A stretch of 64,000 nt of DNA from an uncultured Candidatus Pelagibacter sp. (lineage in GTDB: Bacteria; Pseudomonadota; Alphaproteobacteria; Pelagibacterales; Pelagibacteraceae): the NCBI GenBank assembly GCA_913030805.1, contig CAJWDL010000001.1, positions 80,239 to 144,238 on the forward strand, given 5' to 3'. Position numbers and translations under genes: made by a program. The notes below the pieces were generated by a model. That model saw only the letters and a program-made list of their open reading frames with translations. It ran no database searches and was not told the DNA's origin. Each line of letters opens with the position of its first letter. Within the stretch, counting starts at the first letter, position 1. Below, one piece after another: positions 33,711 to 44,106 of the stretch.

Positions 33711-34983
33711 CCTTTATGATCGGCAAATAATCAAAATTAGTAGTATCAATTTTTGAAAAATATTTTCTTCCTATATTCTTTTTTTTATTTAGACCTGCGT
33801 TAGCCAAGCTTAAAGTTGAACGTCCATATCTATAATTTGTGTAATCAATAGATTTCATCAAACTTTTTATTCTTTTTTCTTTTGATGAGAAAAATAGATT
33901 ATGAGTTTTTTCTGAATCCAATAATCCTGATAAAATTATTCCCGTTTTTTGGTATTTATAACCCTTTTTAAAAATAGATTTTAATCCTCCTAAAGCACTT
34001 TTTACTATTTCAATACTATTGTCGGTAGCGATTGGAAAATCAATTGTTTTTGAATTTGAATAAAATATTTTTTTGTTTTGAAAAAGACTTGTTCTTATAA
34101 AAATAGTTATAGTTTTTGCTAACAAAGATTCTGATCTTATTTTTTCCGCAGCATTTAAGGAATGAGAAGCAATAGATTCCACAAGTATTTGAAAATTTTC
34201 TACTTTTTTGCCAAACGATCTTGATACACAACAACTTTTTCTTTTTGCTTGATAGTTTTCTAAATCAATACAAGAAATACCTCTTAATTCCATTGCTGTT
34301 CTAGAAGCTAAGACATTCGAATTATTTTTTATCCAATTGTTAGATATATTTTTTAGTTGTTTTGCATTATTAATACCATGTTTAATATAAAACTTAGACG
34401 TTTGTCTTCCGACACCCCATATATCATTAATTTTTATTTTTTCTAATATCGAGTCAATATTCTCTAAACCTATTAAATTTATAATACCAGATTTTTGTTT
34501 CTTAGCTATGTGATTTGCTATTTTGCTGAGAGTTTTAGTTTTTGCTATACCAATGCTTGTTGGTATACCTGTCCAATGTAATATTGTATCTCTAACTTTT
34601 TTACCAAAAGATGAAATCATATTATTTGGTATACTTGATAAATCCAAAAAAGCTTCGTCTATAGAATAAATTTCTATATTTGGGACAAGATATTTTAAAA
34701 TTCGCATTACTCTTCTAGATATATCTCCATATAGTGAATAATTTGAAGAAAACACATATACACCATTTTTAGTAATTATTTCTTTTGCTTTAAAATATGG
34801 ATCACCCATTTTGATACCTAATATTTTTGCTTCGGAAGATCTTGAAATTATGCACCCATCATTATTTGAAAGAACAACTACTGGTTTTTTAAGAATATGT
34901 GGTTTAAATAATCTTTCACAAGATACATAAAAAGAATTGCAATCAACCAAAGCTATTTTTTTAGTATGTGGAATGTATGACAT
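33703..34983 (-). CDS. umuC: Error-prone DNA polymerase V catalytic subunit UmuC
   Basis: A Y-family translesion polymerase of about 426 residues. IALVDCNSFYVSCERLFKPH holds the first catalytic Asp, VVLSNNDGCIISRS follows, and EIYSIDEAFLDLS gives the Asp-Glu catalytic pair. The little-finger region follows, with a C-terminal UmuC-type extension. The ATG at 34983 lies within the 3' end of umuD (23-bp overlap), supporting coupled translation. The umuDC operon is preceded by a LexA-type operator. Confidence 0.93.
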   Translation of the reverse strand: MSYIPHTKKIALVDCNSFYVSCERLFKPHILKKPVVVLSNNDGCIISRSSEAKILGIKMGDPYFKAKEIITKNGVYVFSSNYSLYGDISRRVMRILKYLVPNIEIYSIDEAFLDLSSIPNNMISSFGKKVRDTILHWTGIPTSIGIAKTKTLSKIANHIAKKQKSGIINLIGLENIDSILEKIKINDIWGVGRQTSKFYIKHGINNAKQLKNISNNWIKNNSNVLASRTAMELRGISCIDLENYQAKRKSCCVSRSFGKKVENFQILVESIASHSLNAAEKIRSESLLAKTITIFIRTSLFQNKKIFYSNSKTIDFPIATDNSIEIVKSALGGLKSIFKKGYKYQKTGIILSGLLDSEKTHNLFFSSKEKRIKSLMKSIDYTNYRYGRSTLSLANAGLNKKKNIGRKYFSKIDTTNFDYLPIIKAN

Positions 34984-35356
34984 AGGTAACAACACCCCAA
35001 ACAAAAATATCTGAGCTTGGGTTTATGATAATTTTATCGTCAAGGTTTTTTGAACCAGAAGAAAGAAATTGTAGATTTTTTTCTTTTATAAAACTTTTTA
35101 CTACAAGTTCATCATTTACATTTGCAATTACGATTGAAAGATTTTTGGGTCTTAGGCTTTTATCAACTATTAAAAGATCGCCGTCATATATTCCAACATT
35201 GGACATGGATTTACCTTGGACTCTAATTATAAAAGTTGCGGGTGCATTTTTTATTAAATGAATGTTAAGATCTACATCTTCTTCTACGTAGTCAGTTGCT
35301 GGTGAAGGAAAACCAGCACTCGCTTTGTGTAAGTAAAATGGTAATAACGAACTCAT
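34961..35356 (-). CDS. umuD: SOS self-cleaving protein UmuD
   Basis: A 131-residue S24/LexA-like protein. KASAGFPSPATDYVEEDVDL matches the UmuD cleavage region, with an Ala-Gly bond at the expected site. The catalytic Ser is in RVQGKSMSNVGIYDGDLLIV and the catalytic Lys in ELVVKSFIKE. RecA-stimulated self-cleavage produces UmuD' that activates UmuC. The start ATG is 4 bp from the operator, so a bound repressor would block the promoter or transcript start. Confidence 0.93.
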   Translation of the reverse strand: MSSLLPFYLHKASAGFPSPATDYVEEDVDLNIHLIKNAPATFIIRVQGKSMSNVGIYDGDLLIVDKSLRPKNLSIVIANVNDELVVKSFIKEKNLQFLSSGSKNLDDKIIINPSSDIFVWGVVTYVIHSTY

Positions 35357-35360
35357 AAAT

Positions 35361-35375
35361 GTTCTTATTTTGTTC
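35361..35375 (-). promoter_or_regulatory. LexA operator (SOS box) of umuDC
   Basis: The plus strand reads GTTC-TTATTTT-GTTC, an exact match to the alphaproteobacterial LexA direct-repeat operator GTTC-N7-GTTC. It ends 5 bp upstream of the umuD start. A lexA gene is not in the window. Confidence 0.8.
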
Positions 35376-35543
35376 TTATTATTAACATGTTAAAATGTAT
35401 AGTCAACTATCAGGTTGTATTTTGAGTCCAAATCAGAATCGTAAAAGAATCAAAATAGGAACATCTAAAATAAATCTAAATATGCTGTGGATAACTGTTA
35501 CTAGGATATAAAAATAATGATAAAGCAATCAAATTAAAAATAA

Positions 35544-35912
35544 ATGAAAAAGCTAACCTGTCACTGCGGTGGAGTAGAAATCCAAGTTAGAGTACCAGAC
35601 GAAGGATTTGAAAAACTTATGCGATGCAATTGTTCATTATGCAAAAGAAAAGGATACATCATAGGAATGATTGGCCCCGAAGATTTTAAGATAAGTAAAG
35701 GAGAGAACCTCTTAAAGCTTTATCAATATCATACAAAAACTGCAAAACATTATTTTTGCTCAAATTGTGGAATCCATACGCATAACAATCCGAGAAGCAA
35801 TCCAAAAATTTATGGAATAAATATAGCCTGCGTTGAAGGTATTAATCCGTTTGAATTAAAAAATGTTGCAATTAATGACGGTGTCAACCATCCCCTGGAT
35901 CAAAAAAAATAA
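35544..35912 (+). CDS. GFA-fold zinc protein (second copy in window)
   Basis: A 122-residue GFA/CENP-V family protein. TCHCGGVEIQV, RCNCSLCKRKGYIIG and KHYFCSNCGIHTHNNP provide the three cysteine clusters of the zinc fold, and the length is normal. It is only distantly similar to the GFA protein at 24344-24745, so the two are not a recent duplication. It lies 6 bp before the glycerate-kinase-like gene. Reaction unknown; the family name refers to formaldehyde-glutathione chemistry. Confidence 0.87.
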   Translation: MKKLTCHCGGVEIQVRVPDEGFEKLMRCNCSLCKRKGYIIGMIGPEDFKISKGENLLKLYQYHTKTAKHYFCSNCGIHTHNNPRSNPKIYGINIACVEGINPFELKNVAINDGVNHPLDQKK

Positions 35913-35918
35913 TATTAA

Positions 35919-36845
35919 ATGTTATTAGTTAATCAATGCTTCAATGCTGTACGCAAAGACTGTTATAAATATATTAAATTCCAAGAGACAAAAACAGAGA
36001 AATTCAAAAATAAAAATCGAATGATCAAAGCTTTTCTAATACCTTTATGTTATTGGATAAAAAATAAAACAAATAATAGAAAACCCTTGCTACTTGGTTT
36101 ATCCGGAGGACAAGGAACAGGAAAAACTACTATTTCATCAATTCTATTATTAATTTTAAAAAAATACTTTAAGTTAAAAGTTTTTAGAATTTCTATAGAT
36201 GATTTTTATAAAACAAGAAAAGAAAGAATTTCTTTGTCAAAAATTAAACATCCTTTATTAAGCATAAGAGGCGTTCCAGGTACACATGATATGAAAATGA
36301 TGGTCAGATTTTTTAATAAAGTTAAGTCAAAAAAATTTACACAATTTAAACTTCCAAGGTTTGACAAATCTATTGATGATAGGTGTAAGAGAAATTTATG
36401 GTATAATATTTATTCGAGACCCGATGTAGTTATTTTCGAAGGCTGGTGCGTTGGAGCCAGACCTCAAAAAGTATTTGATTTAAAAAAAACGGTAAATTTG
36501 ATAGAAAAAACGGAAGACAAATCTTTAAGATGGAGAAAGTATGTAAATAAGCAGCTTGAAACAAAATATAAAAAACTATTTAATAAACTTGATGGTTTAA
36601 TATATTTAAAAGTACGAAATTTTTATCTATTAAGAAAATGGAGATTAAAACAAGAAAAAAAACTTTGGTTGAAAGCAAGTAGTAAAAAAAATTTAAAAAT
36701 TATGAATAAAAAAGAAGTAATAAACTTTATGTCTACTTATCAGCGAATAACTCAGCACATGTTTAACGATATGCCAAAAATTTCTTCTGTAATAATGAAT
36801 TTAAATGATAAACACCAAATAAATAAAATTCAATTTATAAATTGA
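35919..36845 (+). CDS. D-glycerate 3-kinase-like P-loop kinase
   Basis: A 308-residue kinase. Walker A is LLGLSGGQGTGKTTISSILL. The segments FRISIDDFYKTRKERISLSK and HPLLSIRGVPGTHDM are characteristic of the plant GLYK/yeast Tda10 family, in which D-glycerate is phosphorylated to 3-phosphoglycerate. That would return glyoxylate/serine-derived glycerate to central metabolism. The N-terminal ~35 residues are poorly conserved. The stop TGA is immediately followed by the tolC ATG. Confidence 0.82.
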   Translation: MLLVNQCFNAVRKDCYKYIKFQETKTEKFKNKNRMIKAFLIPLCYWIKNKTNNRKPLLLGLSGGQGTGKTTISSILLLILKKYFKLKVFRISIDDFYKTRKERISLSKIKHPLLSIRGVPGTHDMKMMVRFFNKVKSKKFTQFKLPRFDKSIDDRCKRNLWYNIYSRPDVVIFEGWCVGARPQKVFDLKKTVNLIEKTEDKSLRWRKYVNKQLETKYKKLFNKLDGLIYLKVRNFYLLRKWRLKQEKKLWLKASSKKNLKIMNKKEVINFMSTYQRITQHMFNDMPKISSVIMNLNDKHQINKIQFIN

Positions 36846-38144
36846 ATGAAAAAATTAATTTTAATTATCTTTTTTACTACAATTTTTTTAAATCAATCTT
36901 ATGCTACAACTTTAACACAGGCTTTAAGCAAGGCATATAAAAATAATCCAAAATTAAATGCGGAAAGAGAAAATTTAATAATTTCCGAAGAAAAAATTAA
37001 TGAAGCAAAAAGTGATTTTTTGCCTTCAATTACAATTTCTGGATATGTAAGTGATGAAAATACTACAAAACTAACAAATAGAAGCGGAGCAGACGTTAGG
37101 AGCACAGATGTTAAACCCAGCCAAGAATCAATATTAATTGAGCAGACACTTTTTCAGGGTTTGGGCGGAATGGCAAATCTTGAAAAAAACACTATAGGTT
37201 TAGAATTATCAAAATTGAAATTAAAAAAAGCAGAACAAGAAATTTTACTTGAAGCTATAGAAGTTTATACAAATCTTGTTGTAAATAAAAAAAAGGTTGA
37301 GATTAATATTTCAAATGTAGATTTGCTAGAAAGACAGGTGGAAAATGACAAAAATAGATTAGAGCGAAGTGAAATTAATTTAACCGATTTAGCCCAATCA
37401 GAAGCTTCTTTGGCGGGCGCAAATGCTAAATTAATTGAGATCCGAAACCATCTAATAACCAGTAAATTAAATTATGAAAAAACCATAGGTGTTATAAATA
37501 ACTACGAAAACCTAAACGAGACATACGTTTTTAATTATGGACTTCCAAGAAGTTTGGTTTCAGCAAATAAAATTTCGAAAAAAGAAAATCCTGATTTAAA
37601 TATAGCTATATTGGAATTGGAACAATCTCAACAGGATATAATTATAGCACGATCTGAACTATCTCCATCAGCATCACTTTCATATAAAATGACACAAACT
37701 GAAGATATAAGTTCATCCCATGATGAAACAGATAAGGAAATTTTAAAAGCCGAAGCTTCTTGGCCAATATTTTCTGGAGGAAAGAATATAGCCAACCTAA
37801 AAAAATCAAAAAGTTTGAGAAAGCAAAAACAATTATTACTTGAAGATTCTAAAAAATTCAATAAAGCTTCGGTGGCAAATGCTTGGTCTAATTTTCAATC
37901 TTCTAAAAGTTTTTTAACTTCCGTTAGATATCAAGTCAAAGCAGCTGAAATAGCAAATGAAGGCATTACTATTGAATATGAATCTGGGTCGGGAAGATCA
38001 ACTCTCGATGTCATACAATCCAACTCTATATTGCTTAATGCTAAAATTGATTTGGTAAACTCAAAGAGAGACTTTCTCTTATCTCAATTTAGGCTTCTTT
38101 CATCAATTGGTCGATTAACTGGGTCTTATCTAGGCTTAAATTAA
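36846..38144 (+). CDS. tolC: TolC-family outer-membrane channel protein
   Basis: A 432-residue outer-membrane efflux protein. A signal peptide (LILIIFFTTIFLNQSYA) precedes two repeated helical halves. Typical elements are TLTQALSKAYKNNPKLNAER at the N terminus, LFQGLGGMANLEK in the first half and WPIFSGGKNIANLKKSKSL in the second. TolC trimers serve type I secretion and RND efflux. No partner pump is encoded nearby, so the exported substrate is unknown. Confidence 0.9.
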   Translation: MKKLILIIFFTTIFLNQSYATTLTQALSKAYKNNPKLNAERENLIISEEKINEAKSDFLPSITISGYVSDENTTKLTNRSGADVRSTDVKPSQESILIEQTLFQGLGGMANLEKNTIGLELSKLKLKKAEQEILLEAIEVYTNLVVNKKKVEINISNVDLLERQVENDKNRLERSEINLTDLAQSEASLAGANAKLIEIRNHLITSKLNYEKTIGVINNYENLNETYVFNYGLPRSLVSANKISKKENPDLNIAILELEQSQQDIIIARSELSPSASLSYKMTQTEDISSSHDETDKEILKAEASWPIFSGGKNIANLKKSKSLRKQKQLLLEDSKKFNKASVANAWSNFQSSKSFLTSVRYQVKAAEIANEGITIEYESGSGRSTLDVIQSNSILLNAKIDLVNSKRDFLLSQFRLLSSIGRLTGSYLGLN

Positions 38145-38192
38145 GTGTTAATTTTCCTTTAAAATATAACAATTCATAACTATTGATTAAAA

Positions 38193-38207
38193 GAACAAAA
38201 TGTGTAC
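38193..38207 (+). promoter_or_regulatory. Imperfect LexA-type operator upstream of recA
   Basis: GAAC-AAAATGT-GTAC has the correct spacing for the GAAC-N7-GAAC form of the alphaproteobacterial SOS box, with one mismatch in the second half-site. It is 47 bp upstream of the recA ATG. It is weaker evidence than the umuD box. Confidence 0.45.
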
Positions 38208-38254
38208 ATTTAAATTAGTGATTCGTATAATGAATATTGAAAAAAAGGGTAAAA

Positions 38255-39373
38255 ATGACAAAAAATAACCTAAAAATCGTTAAATCAAATAAAAATCAGG
38301 AATTAGAAAACAAAGAGAAAAATAAGGCCCTAGAAGCAGCCATAAGTCAGATCGATGACACTTTTGGCAAGGGCTCTGTAATGAAGTTAGGTCAACAAAC
38401 TGTTATGGATATTGAATCAATATCTACAGGGTCACTTAGTTTAGATTTGGCTTTGGGGATAGGGGGTCTGCCAAAAGGAAGAGTAATAGAAATTTATGGA
38501 CCCGAGGCATCAGGTAAAACTACCCTAGCGTTGCAAGTAATTTCCGAAGCACAAAAAACCGGAGGAATTTGTGGATTCATTGACGCAGAACACGCGCTTG
38601 ATCCAATATATGCAAAAAAATTAGGAGTTAAAACTGATGAACTTTTAATTTCTCAGCCAGATACTGGTGAACAAGCTTTAGAAATAGCAGATACTTTAAT
38701 TAAATCGGGATCTATTTCCGTTTTGGTTATTGACTCCGTTGCTGCATTAACACCACGAGCTGAAATCGAAGGTGAGATGGGTGATCATCACGTTGGTCTA
38801 CAATCAAGGTTGATGAGCCAAGCGTTAAGAAAACTTACAAGCTCCATTTCGAAAACTAATACGATGGTGATTTTTATAAATCAAATAAGAATGAAAATTG
38901 GTATTATGTTTGGTAATCCAGAAACTACATCTGGTGGAAATGCATTGAAATTTTATTCATCTGTCAGAATGGATATTCGAAGAATTGGAGCAATAAAAGA
39001 AAAGGATCAGATAATTGGCAATTCAACGAGGGTTAAGGTAGTAAAAAACAAAGTATCACCACCATTCAAAGTAGTAGAATTTGATTTAATGTATGGGAAA
39101 GGAATTAGCAAATCAGGAGAACTAATAGATCTTGGAGCCAAAGCAGATATTGTGGAAAAAGCTGGCGCCTGGTATGCATACAAAGGCGAAAAAATTGGAC
39201 AAGGCAGAGAAAATGCAAAAGTCTATTTGGAAAAAAATCCTCAAGTTGCAGCTGAAATTGAAATGGCAGTTAGAACCAAAGCAGGCGTTATTGCAAAAAA
39301 AATAGAGGGCAATCCTGTAGAGAAAAATCTTGTTGTTGAAAAAGATTCTAAAGAAAATAGTAAAAAAGATTAA
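38255..39373 (+). CDS. recA: Recombinase RecA
   Basis: About 372 residues. Walker A is [15 protein letters not shown], followed by [40 protein letters not shown] and [22 protein letters not shown]. RecA promotes strand exchange and stimulates LexA/UmuD self-cleavage. The ATG at 38255 follows AGGG at good spacing; the track start (TTG at 38237) would add six residues. The C-terminal tail is Lys/Glu-rich. A strong terminator follows. Confidence 0.98.
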   Translation: MTKNNLKIVKSNKNQELENKEKNKALEAAISQIDDTFGKGSVMKLGQQTVMDIESISTGSLSLDLALGIGGLPKGRVIEIYGPEASGKTTLALQVISEAQKTGGICGFIDAEHALDPIYAKKLGVKTDELLISQPDTGEQALEIADTLIKSGSISVLVIDSVAALTPRAEIEGEMGDHHVGLQSRLMSQALRKLTSSISKTNTMVIFINQIRMKIGIMFGNPETTSGGNALKFYSSVRMDIRRIGAIKEKDQIIGNSTRVKVVKNKVSPPFKVVEFDLMYGKGISKSGELIDLGAKADIVEKAGAWYAYKGEKIGQGRENAKVYLEKNPQVAAEIEMAVRTKAGVIAKKIEGNPVEKNLVVEKDSKENSKKD

Positions 39374-39391
39374 TAAAAAGCCATCTAAAAC

Positions 39392-39429
39392 AAATAAAGG
39401 TGTTTAATAAAACACCTTTATTTTTGTTT
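39392..39429 (+). terminator. Rho-independent terminator after recA
   Basis: AAATAAAGGTGTTT, loop AATA, then the complementary AAACACCTTTATTT followed by TTGTTT. The 14-bp stem and T-rich tail make a clear intrinsic terminator. It separates recA from alaS. Confidence 0.85.
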
Positions 39430-39475
39430 ATCTGTTGTAGACATCATTTTAAAAAAATGTATTTTGATATTCAGC

Positions 39476-42148
39476 ATGAGTAATAAAACCTTAAATGAGG
39501 TAAGAAGTTCATTTCTAAACTATTTTAAAAAAAACGATCATAAAATTGTGGATTCAAGCAATTTGGTTCCAATCAATGATCCGACTTTGATGTTTACTAA
39601 TTCAGGCATGGTGCAATTTAAAAATGTTTTTACTGGTTTAGAAAAAAAAGACTATAACAAAGCAACCACATCACAAAAATGTGTTAGAGCTGGAGGTAAA
39701 CATAACGATCTAGAAAATGTTGGATATACACCTGTACATCATACATTTTTTGAGATGTTGGGTAATTTTTCATTTGGAGATTATTTTAAAGATACAGCTA
39801 TTGAATTGGCTTGGAATTTAATTACCAAAGATTTTAACCTTCCAAAAGAAAGAATAAGTGCCAGTGTATATTATGACGATGAGGAGGCTTATAATTATTG
39901 GAAAAAAATAGCTGGTTTAAGTTCAGATAAAATCTACAAAATTTCAACTTCAGATAATTTTTGGTCTATGGGAGATTTGGGACCGTGTGGTCCTTGTTCC
40001 GAAATTTTTTTTGATCATGGTGATCATTTAGATGGTGGTCCTCCCGGAAGTGCAAATCAAGATGGAAACAGATTTATTGAAATCTGGAATCTCGTTTTTA
40101 TGCAATATGAACAAGTTTCAAAAGATAAAAGAGTTAATCTACCCAAACCTTCGGTTGATACTGGCATGGGTCTAGAGAGAATTTCAGCTTTATTGCAGGG
40201 TACACATGATAATTATCAAACTGACCATTTCAAAAAATTAATTAACTCAGCTTCTGAAATTTTAAAGGTAAAAATATGCGAAAATAATTTGGCTAGTTTT
40301 AGAGTTATTGCCGATCATCTTCGTGCTAGTGCTTTTTTAATAGCCGAAGGAGTTCTTCCTTCTAATGAAGGTCGAGGGTATGTTTTAAGAAGAATTATGA
40401 GAAGAGGGATGAGACACTCTCATTTACTAGGAACTAAAGAACCTATTTTTTGTAAAATTGTCCGAACTTTAATTAACGAGATGTCCAAATCTTATCCAGA
40501 GCTTGTTAGGGCGGAAGCTCTAATTAGCGAAACTCTTAAGATGGAAGAAGAGAAATTTTTAGTTCTTCTTGAAAGGGGAGTAAATATTCTTAATGATGAA
40601 ATTAAAAACATTAAGACAATATTGCCAGGAGAAGTTGCTTTTAAACTTTACGATACTTATGGTTTTCCTCTTGATTTAACTCAGGACATTTTAAAATCCA
40701 AATCTTTGAAAGTGGATATTGCTTCATTTGAAAAATTAATGAGTGAACGGAAACAAGAAGCTAAAAAAAATTGGAAAGGATCAGGCGATAGTTCGGTAGA
40801 AAATATATGGTTTTCAATTAGAAACAAGCTAGGACCTACGGATTTTTTAGGATATGAAACTGACAAATCCCAAGGTGTTATTTTAGGAATTATTAAAAAT
40901 GGAGAAGAGGTAGATTCATTAAGAGAAAAAGATGAAGGAATTGTTATTACTAATCAAACACCTTTCTATGGAGAGTCGGGAGGGCAAATTGGAGACAGCG
41001 GTTTGTTGTTTAATTCAGATTCTAAATTTTCGGTTAGGGATACTCAAAAAAGATTAGGAGACCTCCATATTCACATAGGCCAACTAGTTGAGGGAAAAAT
41101 CAAAAAAGGAGACTCGGTAAATTTAGAAATAGATTCAAATAGAAGAGCGAATATTAGGGCTTATCATTCGGCAACTCATTTGCTAAACGAAGCACTCAGA
41201 AGGGTTCTTGGAAAACATGTAATTCAAAAGGGAGCATTCGTCGGTTCCGATCGCCTAAGATTTGATTTTAGCCATATGAAACCAGTTAATGAAAGTGAAA
41301 TAGGTAAAGTAGAAAATTACGTAAATACAATGGTTGATGCAAAAAGTGATGTAAAAACTAGATTGATGACACCCAAAGAAGCCGTCAGTAGCGGCGCCAT
41401 TGCTTTGTTTGGAGAAAAATATGGTGAAGAAGTAAGGGTTCTTTCAATGGGTAAAGATAACAATAGCTATTTTTCAACAGAGCTCTGTGGTGGAACGCAT
41501 GTTAAAAATACCTCTGAGATAGGAAAATTTAAAATCATAAGTCAATCAGCAATTGCCGCTGGCGTTAGAAGAGTAGAGGCTCTTAGAGCGACACAATTAA
41601 GCGAACATTTACAAAATAAAGAAAAGGAAAAAGGAGTTGAGGACAAAAGATTTACAGAAAAAATTGAAAAAACAAAACAACAAATTCTTTCTTTGGGTGG
41701 AAACCTAGAAAAAGATAGTAACGAACCTTTAAATGAACAATTAAAAAAATTAGTAAAACAACATGAAAAATTGTTAATAAATTCTGTACTTAAAAATAAA
41801 GAAAAAAACAAAATAAAGGAAGAAATTGTTAATAAAATAAAAATAAGGTTTCAGATAATCCAAGATTTACCAACAAAAGAACTCAGATCTGTAATTGATC
41901 AGGGAAAAAAAGCATTAAAAGAAGGAATTGTAATTGCTTACGCTATCCATTCAAACAAATTAGGTTTAGCAATAGGAGTCACGGAAAAATTAACAGAAAA
42001 ATATAGTGCCGTTGACCTAATCAAAGTCGGATCTTCAGTTTTGGGGGGCAAAGGAGGAGGAGGAAGAAAAGATTTCGCCCAGGCCGGAGGTGAAAAACAG
42101 GAAAAAATTGACGAATCTTATAAAGAAATTTTAAAAAAAATTAATTAA
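39476..42148 (+). CDS. alaS: Alanyl-tRNA synthetase
   Basis: About 890 residues. The class II core is shown by [39 protein letters not shown] and [17 protein letters not shown]. The editing domain has the zinc/His motif [16 protein letters not shown] and [16 protein letters not shown]-terminal oligomerisation domain ends in [16 protein letters not shown]. The ATG at 39476 ([10 protein letters not shown]) is the likely start; the track start at 39464 is a TTG that adds four residues. Its end overlaps convergent icd by 8 bp. Confidence 0.98.
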   Translation: MSNKTLNEVRSSFLNYFKKNDHKIVDSSNLVPINDPTLMFTNSGMVQFKNVFTGLEKKDYNKATTSQKCVRAGGKHNDLENVGYTPVHHTFFEMLGNFSFGDYFKDTAIELAWNLITKDFNLPKERISASVYYDDEEAYNYWKKIAGLSSDKIYKISTSDNFWSMGDLGPCGPCSEIFFDHGDHLDGGPPGSANQDGNRFIEIWNLVFMQYEQVSKDKRVNLPKPSVDTGMGLERISALLQGTHDNYQTDHFKKLINSASEILKVKICENNLASFRVIADHLRASAFLIAEGVLPSNEGRGYVLRRIMRRGMRHSHLLGTKEPIFCKIVRTLINEMSKSYPELVRAEALISETLKMEEEKFLVLLERGVNILNDEIKNIKTILPGEVAFKLYDTYGFPLDLTQDILKSKSLKVDIASFEKLMSERKQEAKKNWKGSGDSSVENIWFSIRNKLGPTDFLGYETDKSQGVILGIIKNGEEVDSLREKDEGIVITNQTPFYGESGGQIGDSGLLFNSDSKFSVRDTQKRLGDLHIHIGQLVEGKIKKGDSVNLEIDSNRRANIRAYHSATHLLNEALRRVLGKHVIQKGAFVGSDRLRFDFSHMKPVNESEIGKVENYVNTMVDAKSDVKTRLMTPKEAVSSGAIALFGEKYGEEVRVLSMGKDNNSYFSTELCGGTHVKNTSEIGKFKIISQSAIAAGVRRVEALRATQLSEHLQNKEKEKGVEDKRFTEKIEKTKQQILSLGGNLEKDSNEPLNEQLKKLVKQHEKLLINSVLKNKEKNKIKEEIVNKIKIRFQIIQDLPTKELRSVIDQGKKALKEGIVIAYAIHSNKLGLAIGVTEKLTEKYSAVDLIKVGSSVLGGKGGGGRKDFAQAGGEKQEKIDESYKEILKKIN

Positions 42149-43355
42149 ACACTTTCTTTAGCGTACCATTAATTTCTTCTAAAAATTGATTGGTAGTGAG
42201 GTATTTATTGATAGGGCTTATTAGTGTTGCTAAATCTCTTGTCATAGATCCTTTTTCAACAGTTGTTATACAAACCTCTTCTAAAGATTTGCTAAAATCG
42301 ACTAATTTTTGGTTTGAATCTAATTTTCCACGGTGTGCCAATCCTCTTGACCAGGCAAATATTGAAGCAATAGGATTTGTTGAAGTTTCTTTTCCCTGTT
42401 GATGCATCCTATAATGTCTAGTCACAGTACCATGGGCAGCCTCAGATTCCATCGTCTTGCCATCGGGAGCTAACAATACACTAGTCATTAATCCCAAAGA
42501 TCCATATCCTTGAGCAACTGTATCCGATTGAACGTCCCCATCATAATTTTTACATGCCCAAATATATTTTCCGCTCCATTTCATTGCACACGCGACCATG
42601 TCATCGATAAGCTTGTGTTCGTAAGTAATATTATTTTTTTCAAACCTGGTTTTAAATTCATGATCAAATACTTTTTGAAATATATCTTTAAACCTTCCAT
42701 CATAAGTTTTTAAAATTGTATTTTTAGTAGAGAAGTAAACTGGCCATTTTTTTATTAAACCATAATTAAAACAAGATCTTGCAAAGTCCTCAATAGATTT
42801 ATCTAAGTTATACATCGATAAAGCTATTCCTGGACCAGGAAAGTTAAAGACCTCATATTTTTTTTCATCTTTTTTATCTTCAGAGGTCCATTTAATTTCT
42901 AATTTTCCTTTTCCTGGAACTAAAAAATCTGTTGCTCTATATTGATCTCCAAAAGCATGTCTTCCAATAATTAGTGGATCAGTCCAAGATGGAACAAGTT
43001 TTGGAATATTTTTACACATTATTGGTTCTCTAAACACAGTTCCACCAATGATATTTCTGATGGTTCCATTTGGTGAGCGCCACATTTTTTTTAAATTAAA
43101 TTCTTTTACTCGTGCTTCATCAGGAGTAATTGTTGCACACTTAATTCCCACACCGAACTTTTTTATGGCGTTCGCACTATCTATGGTTACTTGATCAGAA
43201 GTTTTGTCTCTATTTTGAATACTTAAATCGTAGCTTTCAATTTTCAAATCTAAATAAGGTAAAATAAGTTTTTTTTTAATGAAATCCCAGATAATCCTGG
43301 TCATTTCATCACCGTTTAAGTCTACAATTGGACTTTTTACTTTAATTTTATCCAT
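42141..43355 (-). CDS. icd: NADP-dependent isocitrate dehydrogenase
   Basis: A 404-residue homodimeric type II IDH, the eukaryote-like form common in alphaproteobacteria. It converts isocitrate to 2-oxoglutarate and makes NADPH. Visible landmarks are [76 protein letters not shown] (split) and [20 protein letters not shown]. In a methylamine-using cell it also supplies 2-oxoglutarate for N-methylglutamate synthesis. Confidence 0.97.
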   Translation of the reverse strand: MDKIKVKSPIVDLNGDEMTRIIWDFIKKKLILPYLDLKIESYDLSIQNRDKTSDQVTIDSANAIKKFGVGIKCATITPDEARVKEFNLKKMWRSPNGTIRNIIGGTVFREPIMCKNIPKLVPSWTDPLIIGRHAFGDQYRATDFLVPGKGKLEIKWTSEDKKDEKKYEVFNFPGPGIALSMYNLDKSIEDFARSCFNYGLIKKWPVYFSTKNTILKTYDGRFKDIFQKVFDHEFKTRFEKNNITYEHKLIDDMVACAMKWSGKYIWACKNYDGDVQSDTVAQGYGSLGLMTSVLLAPDGKTMESEAAHGTVTRHYRMHQQGKETSTNPIASIFAWSRGLAHRGKLDSNQKLVDFSKSLEEVCITTVEKGSMTRDLATLISPINKYLTTNQFLEEINGTLKKVFN

Positions 43356-43431
43356 TTACTCTAACTAATCTTAACAATTGAAATTAATTTGTTTTTATAC
43401 ATATTAACCTAAAATTATCAATTAGAGTAAT

Positions 43432-44106
43432 ATGAAAATTGGAACCCAAATATATAGCGCAATATTTCAAAAAATTCACAATGAAGGTTATAAATTCGTT
43501 GCCATTTCTGTTTTGGTTACTTTTATTTTATTATTAATTTCAAAATTCTTAGGTTTTATAGGATTGTTAATAACCATTTGGGTTTATTATTTTTTTAGAG
43601 ATCCAGATAGAATTTCAATTGATGATGAAGACTATCTAGTAAGTCCTGCCGATGGATTAATTACTCAAATAATAGAAACCAATGGACCAAAAGAATTTTC
43701 TTTGGAAAATAAGAAATTTACTCGCGTTAGTATCTTTATGAGCGTTTTCAATTGCCATGTTAACAGATCACCTACACTTGCATCGATAGAAGATATATTT
43801 TATGTACCCGGAGAATTTTTTAATGCCACGCTTGATAAATCAAGTGAAGAAAATGAAAGAAATTTAATTAAATTTAAAACTAACAACGGAGATGAAATTA
43901 TAGTTGTTCAAATAGCAGGTTTAATCGCTAGAAGAATAGTCTGCGAATGTAACAAATCTCAAACATTACAGCAGGGTGCAAAAATTGGCATGATAAGATT
44001 TGGTAGTAGAGTTGATATTTATTTTAATAATTATAAAAATTTAGTAAAACAAAATCAAACTGCTGTTGCAGGAGAAACATTAATAGCAAAGAAACAAATT
44101 ATATGA
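43432..44106 (+). CDS. psd: Phosphatidylserine decarboxylase (short type)
   Basis: A 224-residue proenzyme. An N-terminal hydrophobic segment is followed by YYFFRDPDR, VSPADGLITQI, RVSIFMSVFNCHVNRSPT and the C-terminal GMIRFGSRVDIYF. In family members the GS bond of the last motif is self-cleaved to form the pyruvoyl cofactor. It makes phosphatidylethanolamine from phosphatidylserine supplied by the next gene, whose start overlaps its stop by 4 bp. Confidence 0.95.
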   Translation: MKIGTQIYSAIFQKIHNEGYKFVAISVLVTFILLLISKFLGFIGLLITIWVYYFFRDPDRISIDDEDYLVSPADGLITQIIETNGPKEFSLENKKFTRVSIFMSVFNCHVNRSPTLASIEDIFYVPGEFFNATLDKSSEENERNLIKFKTNNGDEIIVVQIAGLIARRIVCECNKSQTLQQGAKIGMIRFGSRVDIYFNNYKNLVKQNQTAVAGETLIAKKQII

